DNA from: Bacteroidia bacterium
GTDB lineage: Bacteria > Bacteroidota > Bacteroidia > Chitinophagales > UBA2359
Direction: 5' to 3'
Assembly (NCBI GenBank): GCA_030427245.1
Contig: JAUHXA010000036.1
Span: forward strand, 1-64,000
DNA length: 64,000 nt
In this document: piece by piece, positions 20,908-29,843 of the stretch
Layout: each line of letters opens with the position of its first letter
Numbering within the stretch: the stretch's first letter is position 1
The notes under the pieces: model-generated
What the model was told of the DNA's origin: nothing
Databases searched by the model: none
What the model saw: only the letters and a program-made list of their open reading frames with translations
Translations under genes and position numbers: made by a program

Positions 20908-21309
20908 CTAAACCGCTTCTTCGAGCAATTCGTTTACCATTTCATTTGCCTTTTCGAAGGCATCATCGTCTTTGATAATGTAGTAATACGCTCCTTCAAT
21001 GAGGGTTTGTGCTGCTACGCCATATCGGTGTTGAGCAGAAAGCATGATAACGGGCATATCTGGATACTCGTCTTTTATTTTCTTGAGAATCTCCAAACCA
21101 TTTGCAGCATCTTCTTCTACATTATCTAAAAAATAATCAAGAATAATGGCATCAGGCTTTTGGCTTAATTGCTCTAAACAATCCTCTCCCGACAAAAAAC
21201 CCATCACATTGAAGTGCGTGTTGTTCTCTGCAAGGTGGTCTTTGAGCATGCTTTGAAACATGGGGTCGTCATCTACTACAAAAATGAGCTTTTGCTGCTT
21301 TTCGTCCAT
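20908..21309 (-). CDS. Response regulator receiver protein
   Basis: The 133-residue receiver domain has the acidic triad Asp13-15, phospho-acceptor Asp58 (ILDYF), Ser91 and Lys113. Pro after Lys is replaced by Asp, and a short acidic insert (NVEEDAAN) follows the phospho-acceptor loop. No output domain is present. It is the first gene of the two-gene operon with the propeller histidine kinase and is the probable phosphorylation target. Confidence 0.92.
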   Translation of the reverse strand: MDEKQQKLIFVVDDDPMFQSMLKDHLAENNTHFNVMGFLSGEDCLEQLSQKPDAIILDYFLDNVEEDAANGLEILKKIKDEYPDMPVIMLSAQHRYGVAAQTLIEGAYYYIIKDDDAFEKANEMVNELLEEAV

Positions 21310-21391
21310 GATAATTCTGGTTTTGGTGATTTAATTGGTAATTGAAATGGAAAGATAGCATAAATTGTTGACATCTGTGAAGAAAAAAAAG

Positions 21392-22261
21392 CTAATTTGT
21401 GATATTCAATAAATACCCCAATACGCCCTTTACTACTTCCGCCATTTTGTTAAAATCAAGCGTATCTATTGTGTCTGTAACCTTGTGATAGTGGGGATTT
21501 CGGAAAAATGCGGTGTCGCTAATCATCGCTGCATTATAACCATATTTCCAATAGTTTCGATGATCTGACATCCCTCCAAAGCTTTCATCACTGGGAAAAA
21601 AAATAAACTCGACCGTTAAGTTAGATGCGTGTTTATCTACCTGATGATAAACGCTTTGCAGAAAATCATATTGGTCTTCTAAACCTACTACAATCGCAAA
21701 ATTGCCTTTGGTCGGGTAAATAGACTCCAAAACGGTATCGGGAAAATATTGAGAGTCCTCTGCTTCCGAGAAATAACCAATCATTTCGCAGCAAATCATC
21801 GCTTTTACCTCCACTTTTTCTTCAAATAAACGTTTAGCATGAATCGCACTGCCCATGTTTTCGGTTTCGTAATAGGGGATTTCCTTCAAACTGTAGGCCA
21901 CAAAATCCACTCTATACTTCAATGTTTCCTTCTGTTCATTCAGCAATCGAGCCATCTCCAAAATGCCCGCTATACCACTCGCATTTCCATCTGCTCCCGC
22001 CGTATCTTCAAAGACATCATAATGCGCTCCTACAATGATGCGCTCCCCTTCTACCCGACCATAAGAAGCAATCACATTTTTGTATACTTCACCATCTACC
22101 TCAAATTCCTGCACTTCTACTCGTCCTCCTACTGCTTCAAATTCCGACTTTATATAAGCTGCGATGGTATTCAAAGAGGCAACATTGCGGTAGTTCCGAG
22201 CAGGTTGTATCCCACTAATGAAAGCAATATCTTTTTCTAATCGGGTTTTGTCGGGGTTCAT
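21392..22261 (-). CDS. M28 family zinc metallopeptidase
   Basis: The 289-residue protein shows the M28 co-catalytic zinc pattern: GAHYDVF (His ligand), GADGNASG (bridging Asp) and a C-terminal HYHKVTDTID segment with the last His ligand. It begins without a signal peptide (MNPDKTRLEKD), so a cytoplasmic location or a misplaced start is possible. The family includes aminopeptidases and glutaminyl cyclase-like enzymes; an aminopeptidase is the plain reading. Confidence 0.85.
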   Translation of the reverse strand: MNPDKTRLEKDIAFISGIQPARNYRNVASLNTIAAYIKSEFEAVGGRVEVQEFEVDGEVYKNVIASYGRVEGERIIVGAHYDVFEDTAGADGNASGIAGILEMARLLNEQKETLKYRVDFVAYSLKEIPYYETENMGSAIHAKRLFEEKVEVKAMICCEMIGYFSEAEDSQYFPDTVLESIYPTKGNFAIVVGLEDQYDFLQSVYHQVDKHASNLTVEFIFFPSDESFGGMSDHRNYWKYGYNAAMISDTAFFRNPHYHKVTDTIDTLDFNKMAEVVKGVLGYLLNITN

Positions 22262-22300
22262 AATCTATAGAAATGGTATGATGGGAATATTGTGATACTG

Positions 22301-22380
22301 TTGTATGGTTGTATGGTTGTATGGTTGTATGGTTGTATGGTTGTATGGTTGTATGGTTGTATGGTTGTATGGTTGTATGG
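22301..22380. repeat. Perfect 8-bp tandem repeat (TTGTATGG x10)
   Basis: Ten uninterrupted copies of TTGTATGG fill 80 bases just upstream of the M28 peptidase start codon (22261, minus strand). A uniform perfect octamer tract of this kind is expected to change length by slippage, so it could tune the distance between promoter and gene. Related degenerate tracts occur at 1134-1198 and 46430-46508. Confidence 0.97.
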
Positions 22381-22522
22381 TTAAAAAAAAGAAAAACTTT
22401 TGAAACAGTGTATTAAGTAAAAAAGAAAAAATAACTTCCCGACCGATATTCCCCTTTTGAAAGGGGGTGGGGTATGTTAGCAAAAGAAAACGGGGAGTTA
22501 TTTTTTTACCGTTACTAAATAC

Positions 22523-23167
22523 TTAATCCTCTATTTCCAATTGCTCAATAATAGGGTCTATATCGTCAAAAGCTCGCAACCCCACTTTATCCTCCGTTCC
22601 CCCTGCTACATTCAAAGCAAAGGGTTGAATCTGTTCTACAATTTCCAATACATTTTCGGGTGTAAAAGGCAGATGTAAGATAATCGGATAATTTTCACAC
22701 CAATCCTTCAATTTCTCAGGCGAAAAATATGGGTGAGTTTGAAGCTCTTGCCAAGAATAGGACATTTGAGTGAAATCCAAAACAAAATAGGCCACTTTTC
22801 CGCTGTTTGCCATTAAAATACTCTCCAACCGACTGTCATCCAAATCCTTATCCACTTCAATGTGTTTCATCACCGTAGAAATCATTGAATCCAATTCCCC
22901 AAAATTCAAATCCAAATCACTCTGAATCGTATCCAACTTCAAAGCTCTACAAACGGCATTGATGTACTCAACATCCTGCTTTCCAAACTCTGCTACAATT
23001 CGGGGACCCGCCAACCAACCAATGATTTCTTTCGCTTTATCCAAGGACACATAACTGGGGGATTCGGGGCTAAAATTGAAGCCTATCCACTCCGCAAATG
23101 TCGAAAAATAACGGGCATCTGACAGATTATTTATTTTACTTGCCTTTATTTTGGTTATCAATTCCAT
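22523..23167 (-). CDS. TrpF-like protein lacking the catalytic cysteine
   Basis: The 214-residue TIM barrel aligns with phosphoribosylanthranilate isomerase: INNLSDARYF and IGFNFSPESPSYVS match the first strands and FALNVAGGTED the phosphate-binding end. The catalytic Cys of the KICG motif is Ser10 here, and the Arg of the RY(I/V)S block is Ser (PSYVS). Isomerase activity is therefore doubtful. No other trp gene is nearby. It may be a TrpF paralogue kept for another role; such proteins are easily misannotated as TrpF. Confidence 0.75.
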   Translation of the reverse strand: MELITKIKASKINNLSDARYFSTFAEWIGFNFSPESPSYVSLDKAKEIIGWLAGPRIVAEFGKQDVEYINAVCRALKLDTIQSDLDLNFGELDSMISTVMKHIEVDKDLDDSRLESILMANSGKVAYFVLDFTQMSYSWQELQTHPYFSPEKLKDWCENYPIILHLPFTPENVLEIVEQIQPFALNVAGGTEDKVGLRAFDDIDPIIEQLEIED

Positions 23168-23362
23168 GAAAAAAATTTGAGTTGTTTTTCACTGCAAAGG
23201 TAAAATTTATCCATCCAAATAAAATTTTTTAACACAACTTCACTCATTCATTGCCCTTCAAGTACTAACTTTGAATCCAAGTATCGAGCAACCATCTATT
23301 TCCCAATTAAAATACGTGATAAGTTTTTATTTTTATGTGATTTTATCTAAACCCGTTTCCCT

Positions 23363-23689
23363 ATGACCTTCTACGAAAAAGTATTTCAAGTGGCTCTACT
23401 CATACCTTACGGTCGAGCGACTTCTTATGGTGCAATCGCCCGTTATCTCGGGGCAGCCCGCTCAGCTCGCATGGTCGGTTGGGCAATGAACAATTCCCAC
23501 ATTCAACCCGAAAATGTACCCGCTCACCGAGTCGTCAATCGCAATGGCATATTGACGGGTAAACATCATTTTGGAGAAGCCAACACCATGCAGCAACTAT
23601 TGGAGAATGAAGGAATTGTGGTAATAGACGACAAAATTCAAAATTTTAAAGAAGTATTTTGGGATCCATCTATTGAATTGGAACTTTAA
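23363..23689 (+). CDS. Alkyltransferase-like protein (MGMT family, Cys replaced by Ala)
   Basis: The 108-residue protein has the MGMT C-terminal fold with the helix-turn-helix region (RATSYGAIARYLG) and Arg finger region (ARSARMVGWAM). The PCHRV active-site motif reads PAHRV, with Ala54 in place of the alkyl-accepting Cys. This defines an ATL-type protein: it binds O6-alkylguanine in DNA without repairing it directly and may hand lesions to nucleotide excision repair. It is complete and stands as a single gene. Confidence 0.9.
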   Translation: MTFYEKVFQVALLIPYGRATSYGAIARYLGAARSARMVGWAMNNSHIQPENVPAHRVVNRNGILTGKHHFGEANTMQQLLENEGIVVIDDKIQNFKEVFWDPSIELEL

Positions 23690-23749
23690 CCACATAGGTT
23701 ATAAAAAGAGAATATTGAACACACCATCACACCATCACACCATCACATC

Positions 23750-24358
23750 ATGAAATCAGCCTTAATCATTTTCATCAAAAACCCCATCAAAGGAACGGTC
23801 AAAACTCGATTGGCTAAAGATGCTGGAGACGATAAAGCCCTCGAAATCTACCAAAAGCTTTTGGCGCATACCCGACAAATCACATCAACTTTGGTAAGTG
23901 ACAAATTGCTGTATTACAGCAAAAGTCTAGAAGAAAATGACGAGTGGACAAATGATATTTACCAAAAAAACGTTCAAGTAGAAGGAGGTTTGGGTGAAAA
24001 GATGGCGGCTGCTTTTGAAGATGCTTTTGAAGCAGGTTACCAAAAAGCGCTTATTATTGGAAGCGACTGCATTGCACTTAGCAGCAACCTATTGAAGAAA
24101 GCCTTTGAGCAATTAGAGACGCACGACTTTGTGGTTGGCCCTACCTTCGATGGCGGCTATTATTTGATAGGAATGAAAAAACTACTTCCTACCATTTTCA
24201 ATCAAAAAAAATGGAGTACGGAATCGGTTTTTCCTGATACCATTGAAGACCTTCAAAAAGCACAGAAAAGCTATTTTTTACTCCCTCAACTCAACGATAT
24301 AGACCATTTGAAAGATTGGCAAGACCACCTTGCAGAAATTCAAAAAACAAAAACATGA
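23750..24358 (+). CDS. TIGR04282/DUF2064 family glycosyltransferase-like protein
   Basis: The 202-residue nucleotidyl/glycosyl-transferase-like fold has the family start IIFIKNPIKGTVKTRLA, a GSDC metal-binding motif (IGSDCIAL) and a GPTFDGGYYLIGM block. The family is annotated as arsenosugar-biosynthesis-associated transferase or DUF2064. Its stop codon overlaps the ATG of the next gene (ATGA), indicating translational coupling. A CACACCATC-type short repeat lies just before the start at 23720-23748. No arsenic gene is adjacent, so that role is not supported here. Confidence 0.87.
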   Translation: MKSALIIFIKNPIKGTVKTRLAKDAGDDKALEIYQKLLAHTRQITSTLVSDKLLYYSKSLEENDEWTNDIYQKNVQVEGGLGEKMAAAFEDAFEAGYQKALIIGSDCIALSSNLLKKAFEQLETHDFVVGPTFDGGYYLIGMKKLLPTIFNQKKWSTESVFPDTIEDLQKAQKSYFLLPQLNDIDHLKDWQDHLAEIQKTKT

Positions 24359-25332
24359 ACATGAATAATACTTTTACACTATTTTTAATTTCCATAGTTT
24401 TTATCGTTTTATTTGAGGAAAATATGTATGCCCAAACAACAGGGTTACGCATTGATTATTTCACCGATCATCATCTCAATCCTATTTTCTACAACCCAGC
24501 ATTTGCAGGAGAAGAAAACCATCCAATGATTGGATTGTCAGGCAGAAGGATGAAAAATGGCGTATCCGATCCTTCCTCTTTTCAAGGATTTATACAGGGA
24601 CAAATTGAAGCCATCAACAGTGGTGTGGGTTTTATGGTCAATTATCACAGCTTTGGAGATATTTATAAGCGGCGACAGATGAAAGTAGGATTACTGTATA
24701 GTTACACGATACATGCAGGTGAACAAGGGCGATTCAAATTGGGCTTAAATACCTCACTGCTTCACTACAATTCTGATTTCGTTCCCAATTCAAATTCAGG
24801 CAGTGTAGATGTCGTCAAAACCAATGAAAACTTTTTCAAATTTAATTTGGATGGCAGTGTATTGTACCTCAATGGTAATTTTTATATGGGTGTAACCGTA
24901 TTTCACACCAACGAACCCAGTTTTGAGTTTTACAATATAGGCAGTGTCAGCCGCTTCCAAAAAGAAGCCTATCTCAGCATGGGCACACAAATCACTGTAA
25001 ATGAATTCATCACCTTGCATCCTGCTGTAATGGCAAACTTTAGTCTCAATCAGTTTTCTGCTTCTTTCAACAATCAAGGATATTTTGACTTCTCCGTATT
25101 GGCAAAATTTCACGATAGATACTTGGTTGGAACAAGCTACAAGCTCAATCAAACGCCCTACAAATTCGCCTTGACTGCGGGCATCAAGCTCGCCGAAAAA
25201 TACCAATTGGCAGCTACTTACCACCTCAAACAATCGGCTAACTACCTCAATCGAAACCGAATTGGAGTGACGCTCAATTATTTTTTGACCAAAATGGAGT
25301 CAATCGAAGAAGGCGAAGGAAGTGAGATGTGA
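24355..25332 (+). CDS. PorP/SprF family type IX secretion-associated membrane protein
   Basis: Start chosen at 24355 because it overlaps the preceding stop codon and gives a clean signal peptide (ending near YAQ), leaving about 325 residues. The mature protein begins with the PorP/SprF signature (HHLNPIFYNPAFAG) and continues as an outer-membrane beta-barrel with alternating aromatic strands. PorP/SprF proteins support type IX secretion or surface attachment of particular cargo. Here it is coupled to the DUF2064 gene rather than to a giant adhesin, which is unusual. The last ten residues are acidic. Confidence 0.87.
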   Translation: MNMNNTFTLFLISIVFIVLFEENMYAQTTGLRIDYFTDHHLNPIFYNPAFAGEENHPMIGLSGRRMKNGVSDPSSFQGFIQGQIEAINSGVGFMVNYHSFGDIYKRRQMKVGLLYSYTIHAGEQGRFKLGLNTSLLHYNSDFVPNSNSGSVDVVKTNENFFKFNLDGSVLYLNGNFYMGVTVFHTNEPSFEFYNIGSVSRFQKEAYLSMGTQITVNEFITLHPAVMANFSLNQFSASFNNQGYFDFSVLAKFHDRYLVGTSYKLNQTPYKFALTAGIKLAEKYQLAATYHLKQSANYLNRNRIGVTLNYFLTKMESIEEGEGSEM

Positions 25333-25418
25333 TTCAAGAAGTATTTCTTGACTTTCTCCAAAGCTTTTACAAAGTCTTTTTTTACAGATAATTAGTTTTG
25401 TATGAATTTTCAAAAATC

Positions 25419-25433
25419 AAACCTATAAGGTTT
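25419..25433. repeat. Near-palindromic 15-mer AAACCTATAAGGTTT
   Basis: This imperfect palindrome lies in the 244-base gap between the convergent PorP-like and GT2 genes. The same 15-mer, or its reverse complement, occurs at 54822-54836 and 54887-54901. It may act as a bidirectional terminator arm; function is inferred only. Confidence 0.6.
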
Positions 25434-25576
25434 TATTCTGTAAACATACTTTGGTCCCGTACTTAGAATTATAGCACAAAAGACACAAAGAAAAAAAGCA
25501 TAATATACGAAGTATCGTACATATTTTGTGCTCTTTTGATACTTTTGTGATTCAAAAAAAGTACAATGAAATATAG

Positions 25577-27064
25577 CTATCCCTTCAATTTCAAATGACA
25601 CAAGGTAAAAAAGAAAATGGCTCCATAACCAACCATTAACAAGAGATGAAACGCTAAAAACATAGTGTTTTGTAAGTAAACTCCTGCAATAGAGGCAACC
25701 AAAAAGTAGAGTGCCATAAAGCCTTCTAAAAAAGTGGTCATAGGAATTTTAGTGGCTAAATATTTGCGTTTTTGAACAGTGTCGGTCAGCACTTTGATGT
25801 TGAATTTGGGTGTACGTACAAAAGGGGATTTTTTGCCGATGAATCCTTGAAAGACTGCAAAGGTGTTATGTAACGACAAGCCCATAGAGAGTGCCAGAAA
25901 AAGAGGAAACAATACGATGAATTTAAAGAGCATTTTCAAGTAGGGTTCTTTCTTCAATTCGGCTTGAACGTTGGCTACATAATAAATGGAAATGATGGAC
26001 ATCCAACCGATTAGAAAAACAGCAAAGATATTTGCATCAATTCCCAAAGCAGGTACAATGTGAATCAAAGGAACGCTGAATACGCCCAAAATAAACACAA
26101 ATACAAAAACGCTGCTCGCCAATAAGTGCATAGTGGTGTGAACTTTTTTCATAAACGGTAGATCGGATTTCCAAACCGTTGGCAACATTTTGCGGGCGGT
26201 TTCTGCGCCTCCTTTCATCCACCGAAATTGCTGTGATTTTAAGCCGTTCATTTCTACGGGGAGTTCGGCAGGAGAGCCCACTTTTTCGAGGTAAACGATT
26301 TGCCATCCTTTCAACTGGGTTCGGATGCTGAGGTCAAGGTCTTCGGTGAGGGTGTCGGCTTCCCATCCTCCTGCATCTTCGATGGTTTTTTTGCGCCATA
26401 CCCCTGCCGTTCCATTGAATTGTAGCATACAATTTCCCGCTTTTCGACCTTGTTGTTCGACTGTAAAGTGAACATTCAATTGTAGGGCTTGAAGACGAGT
26501 GATGAGGGAATAATTCTGGTTGATGTGTTGCCATCGGGTTTGTACGACTCCTACTTTTGGGTTTTTGAAGTGAGGAATCGTACGACGTAAAAAATCAGGG
26601 TGAGGTAAAAAGTCAGCATCAAATATGGCCAAAAATTCTCCTTTTGCATGAACCGTTCCTTCCTTCAATGCGCCTGCTTTGAAGCCTTTTCGGATAGGTC
26701 GAATGATTTGTTCGATTTGAAAACCTTTGGCTCTGTATTCCTCCACTTTTCGGCGGGTGATTTCTACGGTTTCGTCGGTCGAATCGTCCAAAATATGAAT
26801 TTCAAAGCGGTCTTTGGGATAGTCGAATTTGGTGATGTTGTCTATCAAGCGTTCTACCACATACATCTCATTGAAGATGGGGAGTTGAATGGTGACAAAT
26901 GGAAGTTCTTCTTTCTCAAATGTTTCGGGAGATAGGCCGTTTTTGTTTTTCCAATAGTACCGTTTGTAGTTGAACAGCAGATGGAACTGGAAAAGGCAAT
27001 AGATGGTGATATAAATCAGCGCAAGTATATAAATCGTTAATATAGTGTAATATAGAATAGTCAT
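25577..27064 (-). CDS. Membrane glycosyltransferase family 2 (cellulose synthase-like)
   Basis: Start placed at 27064 (MTILYYT), because the longer frame would run into the upstream gene and adds only non-conserved residues. The 495-residue protein has an N-terminal membrane helix, a GT2 domain with DDSTDET, DADF, the TEDLDLS acceptor motif and the QFRWMKGG processivity motif, and several C-terminal membrane helices. It resembles CsLA-type/BcsA-like enzymes that make glucan or mannan. It follows a polyprenol-phosphate sugar synthase-like gene by 28 nt, so the pair probably builds one envelope glycan or glycolipid. Confidence 0.9.
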   Translation of the reverse strand: MTILYYTILTIYILALIYITIYCLFQFHLLFNYKRYYWKNKNGLSPETFEKEELPFVTIQLPIFNEMYVVERLIDNITKFDYPKDRFEIHILDDSTDETVEITRRKVEEYRAKGFQIEQIIRPIRKGFKAGALKEGTVHAKGEFLAIFDADFLPHPDFLRRTIPHFKNPKVGVVQTRWQHINQNYSLITRLQALQLNVHFTVEQQGRKAGNCMLQFNGTAGVWRKKTIEDAGGWEADTLTEDLDLSIRTQLKGWQIVYLEKVGSPAELPVEMNGLKSQQFRWMKGGAETARKMLPTVWKSDLPFMKKVHTTMHLLASSVFVFVFILGVFSVPLIHIVPALGIDANIFAVFLIGWMSIISIYYVANVQAELKKEPYLKMLFKFIVLFPLFLALSMGLSLHNTFAVFQGFIGKKSPFVRTPKFNIKVLTDTVQKRKYLATKIPMTTFLEGFMALYFLVASIAGVYLQNTMFLAFHLLLMVGYGAIFFFTLCHLKLKG

Positions 27065-27092
27065 TGGGGAATGGAAATTAAAATGAAAAACT

Positions 27093-27782
27093 TTACAAAA
27101 GTTTGAATATCGTCCACAGTATTTTGTGTCCTGCAAGTATTGTTCCTTTGAGAGTCCCTGATATTTTGGAGGCTCCAATACGCTTCCGATAAGTTACAGG
27201 TACTTCGGTGCATCTAAATTTCATTTTGGCGGCTTTGACCTGCATTTCTACTGTCCAACCAAAATCGGGGTCTTCCATCTTGAGTTCTATCAATTTGTCG
27301 TATTTGATGGCTCGAAAAGGCCCTAAGTCGGTAAAATCGTAACGGTAAAAAAGACTTATCAAATTTGTTGCCAACCAATTACCAAATATTTGTTGAGGGG
27401 TCATGGAACCTGCTTCAAGATCACCTAAAGCACGAGAACCAATCACCATATCCATGTCTTTCTCCAAAATCGGGCGAATCAGTGTTGCCAATTCTTCGGG
27501 ATGGTCAGAATAATCGGCATCCAAAAATACTACTATATCGGGCTTGACAATCTTGTTTTGCAGATATTCAATACCTTTCAAGCAAGCGCTTCCATAGCCT
27601 TTTTGAGTTTGAAGGACAACTGTTGCGCCTGCTTTTTGAGCTACTTCTGCTGTGCGGTCTTTGCTTGCATTGTTGCAGACCACGACTTCTCGAACCAAAT
27701 TGTGTGGTATGTCGCCGAGTACCAAAGAAATAGATTCTTCCTCGTTGTAGGCAGGTATGATAATATCAATTATTTCGTTCAT
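27093..27782 (-). CDS. Polyprenyl-phosphate mannose/glucose synthase-like GT2
   Basis: The 229-residue GT2 has IIIPAYNEEESI at the start, FLDADYSDHPEE as the metal site, GSRALGD and KRIGASKISGT near the C-terminus, a pattern typical of dolichol/undecaprenyl-phosphate mannosyl- or glucosyltransferases. It lacks C-terminal membrane helices, like the soluble DPM1 class. It is the first gene of a two-gene unit with the cellulose synthase-like enzyme. Confidence 0.9.
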   Translation of the reverse strand: MNEIIDIIIPAYNEEESISLVLGDIPHNLVREVVVCNNASKDRTAEVAQKAGATVVLQTQKGYGSACLKGIEYLQNKIVKPDIVVFLDADYSDHPEELATLIRPILEKDMDMVIGSRALGDLEAGSMTPQQIFGNWLATNLISLFYRYDFTDLGPFRAIKYDKLIELKMEDPDFGWTVEMQVKAAKMKFRCTEVPVTYRKRIGASKISGTLKGTILAGHKILWTIFKLL

Positions 27783-28006
27783 GTATTTATTTTAGACAAT
27801 GATTAGGTGAGTTATGACAGGTAATGGGTACTCAAACTTTGACTTTAGGCAAATTCAAATTAAAAACTCAAATGCAAAACTTGTCCCGCATTTTAATCGG
27901 GATTCAAACAATACTTTGTAAGCGAGCAAAGTAAATTGCAGAAATGCCTAATTTAATATTTTAGTTTGCCTTACTACCTAACCTGACAAAACCAGTACCA
28001 TAAAAT

Positions 28007-28282
28007 TCAAATCAAAAGTGGTCTGTCGCTAAGGTGAAGGTTTTTTTTGAAGGTATTGATCTCTTTAAAGACATTTCGCCAACTTTCTTCAAAGTTTGCC
28101 AAAAGTTCGGAGTTTGGAGGAAGTTCATTGGTGGGTTTGCAGCAGGGAAAGTAGGCATTGATACCGATGAGACCCAGGTATTTCCAAAAATCAACTTCTT
28201 GGTAATTGGCAGCATAATTGAGTTTTCCTTGATAAATTGTTCACACTTCTTCAATCAAATTTATCCAAGATTTATTGATAAC
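28007..28282 (-). pseudogene. Decayed fragment of a GH113-like TIM-barrel glycosidase
   Basis: Reading the minus strand from 28282 gives a short frame SWINLIEEV, an in-frame TGA at about 28243, then GKLNYAANYQEVDFW and LGLIGINAYFP before a natural stop at 28007. These blocks match the C-terminal part of GH113/GTA-type glycosidases (usual pattern KLTYAANW...FWD.LDYIGI.AYFP). There is no start and the upstream part of the gene is absent, so this is a remnant. The glycosyltransferase pair downstream suggests it once belonged to a glycan locus. Overlapping plus-strand frames here are artefacts of this remnant. Confidence 0.7.
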
Positions 28283-28290
28283 CACAAAAA

Positions 28291-28321
28291 AACCACAAGC
28301 AGTCCCTTACTACTTGTGGTT
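28291..28321 (-). terminator. Intrinsic terminator of the MFS gene
   Basis: A 13-bp arm with one mismatch (AACCACAAG.AGT, 28291-28303, against 28309-28321) encloses a five-base loop. On the minus strand it is followed by a run of seven T, as expected for a rho-independent terminator downstream of the minus-strand MFS gene ending at 28480. T/A runs on both sides make it possibly bidirectional. Confidence 0.75.
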
Positions 28322-28479
28322 AAAAAAAAATTAATTCCCGCGCTTTTTCTATTATCCTTTCACAATCGCCTTTGTACCTTTTAGTTTACTTTGAGTTGAA
28401 ATATGCAGCGCCTTAGAGATTTAGTTTATCATAACACCATTTTTGTATGTTATTTGCGTCTAAATATAACGTGACCCGC

Positions 28480-29784
28480 TCACTTCAAAATGTGACTTGT
28501 TTTTTCTTCAAATTCAATTTTTCTTAAAAAAATCAACATTAACACAAAAACAAATGAAAAAACATAGAATATCTGAGGAAAGGAAAACCAAGTATTAAGT
28601 GGAGCATAAATAGAAGCACCCAAAGAAAGCCCTACGTTGCTGATAGACATATAAATAGCAAATTGAGTGGCGGCAACGGGCTTCCAACAAATAAGCATAC
28701 AAGCCGTAAAAAGCGCAATCAGCAGAAGGGTGCGAAGCATATAGTAAGAAAAAATGAATGCCTGAATCATCCAAGTTTCGCCCCACAAAAACGAACAAAG
28801 TCCCATCCCTATTCCTAAACCCATCATACTCAGCGCAAAAAACTTCACTCCCCGTATCAAGCCCCACCTATCGAGGATTGGACTTGCGATAAACATCCCT
28901 GAAATGCCTGCTGCCAAGCCTGCACTTGCGACCAAGCCTGAATAGGACGTATCCAACCAAGCTAATTCTTGGACTGCCAAGACAGGAAGATAAGTTTGAA
29001 AGAGTCCCGCAGTGATTCCATGCAGAAAGCAAATGAGTGCTAAAGTAATGCTTGAAGGTAGAAAAATAACCTTAAAAAGGTTTTTAATAATTTCTCCCCA
29101 ACTATTCGTTTGGATTTGAAGTGATACCTCGGAGGCTTGCCCTTTTGACCAAGGAAAGAACCTTTCTTCCTTTCGTTCTCTCAACAAAATAGGGAACAAC
29201 GCCAATACACCTACTGTAAACGCAATCAAGAACATAGTCATAGAAAAACCGTAATAACTCATCAGTATTGAGGCGATTGCTGTTGTGGTCGCAAAACCAA
29301 TCACATTTCCACCTGTCATATAGGCATTGGCTTTGGAATATTCGTTATCTTCAATGATGTCCACCGCCAGACCATCAATCGCCACATCCATAAAAGCTGT
29401 CGCTATACTCACCACTAAACCTGCTGCCATTAAAACGGAGAGGTTGTTCAATGGGTCTTTCACTAAACCCATTGCGACATATCCCAACAATGCGCCCAAC
29501 ATCCCAACAATCACCCACGGTCGTCGTCTGCCCATTGGTAAAAAACTGAACCTATCCATCACAGGCGCACTGATAATTTTCAGTGACCAAGGCAGCAGCA
29601 ATACCCCAATAAATCCACCAATTACTGATGCTTCCAATCCTTGCTGTGCCATGTAAGCAGGTATGGCTGTAAACAACAAACCTGACTGTATTCCTTGAGC
29701 AAAATACATAGCAGCAACGGTAATCAATCGTAGTAAAGAATTTTCGCTGAGAGCAGGGAGGTGATGTAGTGATATATTCCTCAT
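28480..29784 (-). CDS. MFS transporter (AmpG/PAT-like)
   Basis: The 434-residue protein has about twelve membrane helices. The PVMDRFSF...MGRRRPWV segment between helices 2 and 3 matches the MFS loop signature of AmpG and acetyl-CoA transporter-like permeases. AmpG imports anhydromuropeptides; close relatives carry other substrates, so the cargo is undecided. It follows lptF/G-like on the same strand with a 59-nt gap and ends in a clear terminator. Confidence 0.85.
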   Translation of the reverse strand: MRNISLHHLPALSENSLLRLITVAAMYFAQGIQSGLLFTAIPAYMAQQGLEASVIGGFIGVLLLPWSLKIISAPVMDRFSFLPMGRRRPWVIVGMLGALLGYVAMGLVKDPLNNLSVLMAAGLVVSIATAFMDVAIDGLAVDIIEDNEYSKANAYMTGGNVIGFATTTAIASILMSYYGFSMTMFLIAFTVGVLALFPILLRERKEERFFPWSKGQASEVSLQIQTNSWGEIIKNLFKVIFLPSSITLALICFLHGITAGLFQTYLPVLAVQELAWLDTSYSGLVASAGLAAGISGMFIASPILDRWGLIRGVKFFALSMMGLGIGMGLCSFLWGETWMIQAFIFSYYMLRTLLLIALFTACMLICWKPVAATQFAIYMSISNVGLSLGASIYAPLNTWFSFPQIFYVFSFVFVLMLIFLRKIEFEEKTSHILK

Positions 29785-29843
29785 AAGAAACTTGCATTTT
29801 GAATATTATGAATCAAATTCATGCTTACATTCAAGTCATTTTG

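Noticed and set aside
23720-23748. CACACCATC short tandem repeat as a regulatory site
   Set aside because: Only three imperfect units; noted with the adjacent gene but too weak for a separate claim.
28034-28384. 116-codon plus-strand frame, and an 80-codon minus-strand frame at 28012-28254
   Set aside because: Both are shadow frames of the decayed glycosidase fragment, whose real frame shows recognisable family blocks.
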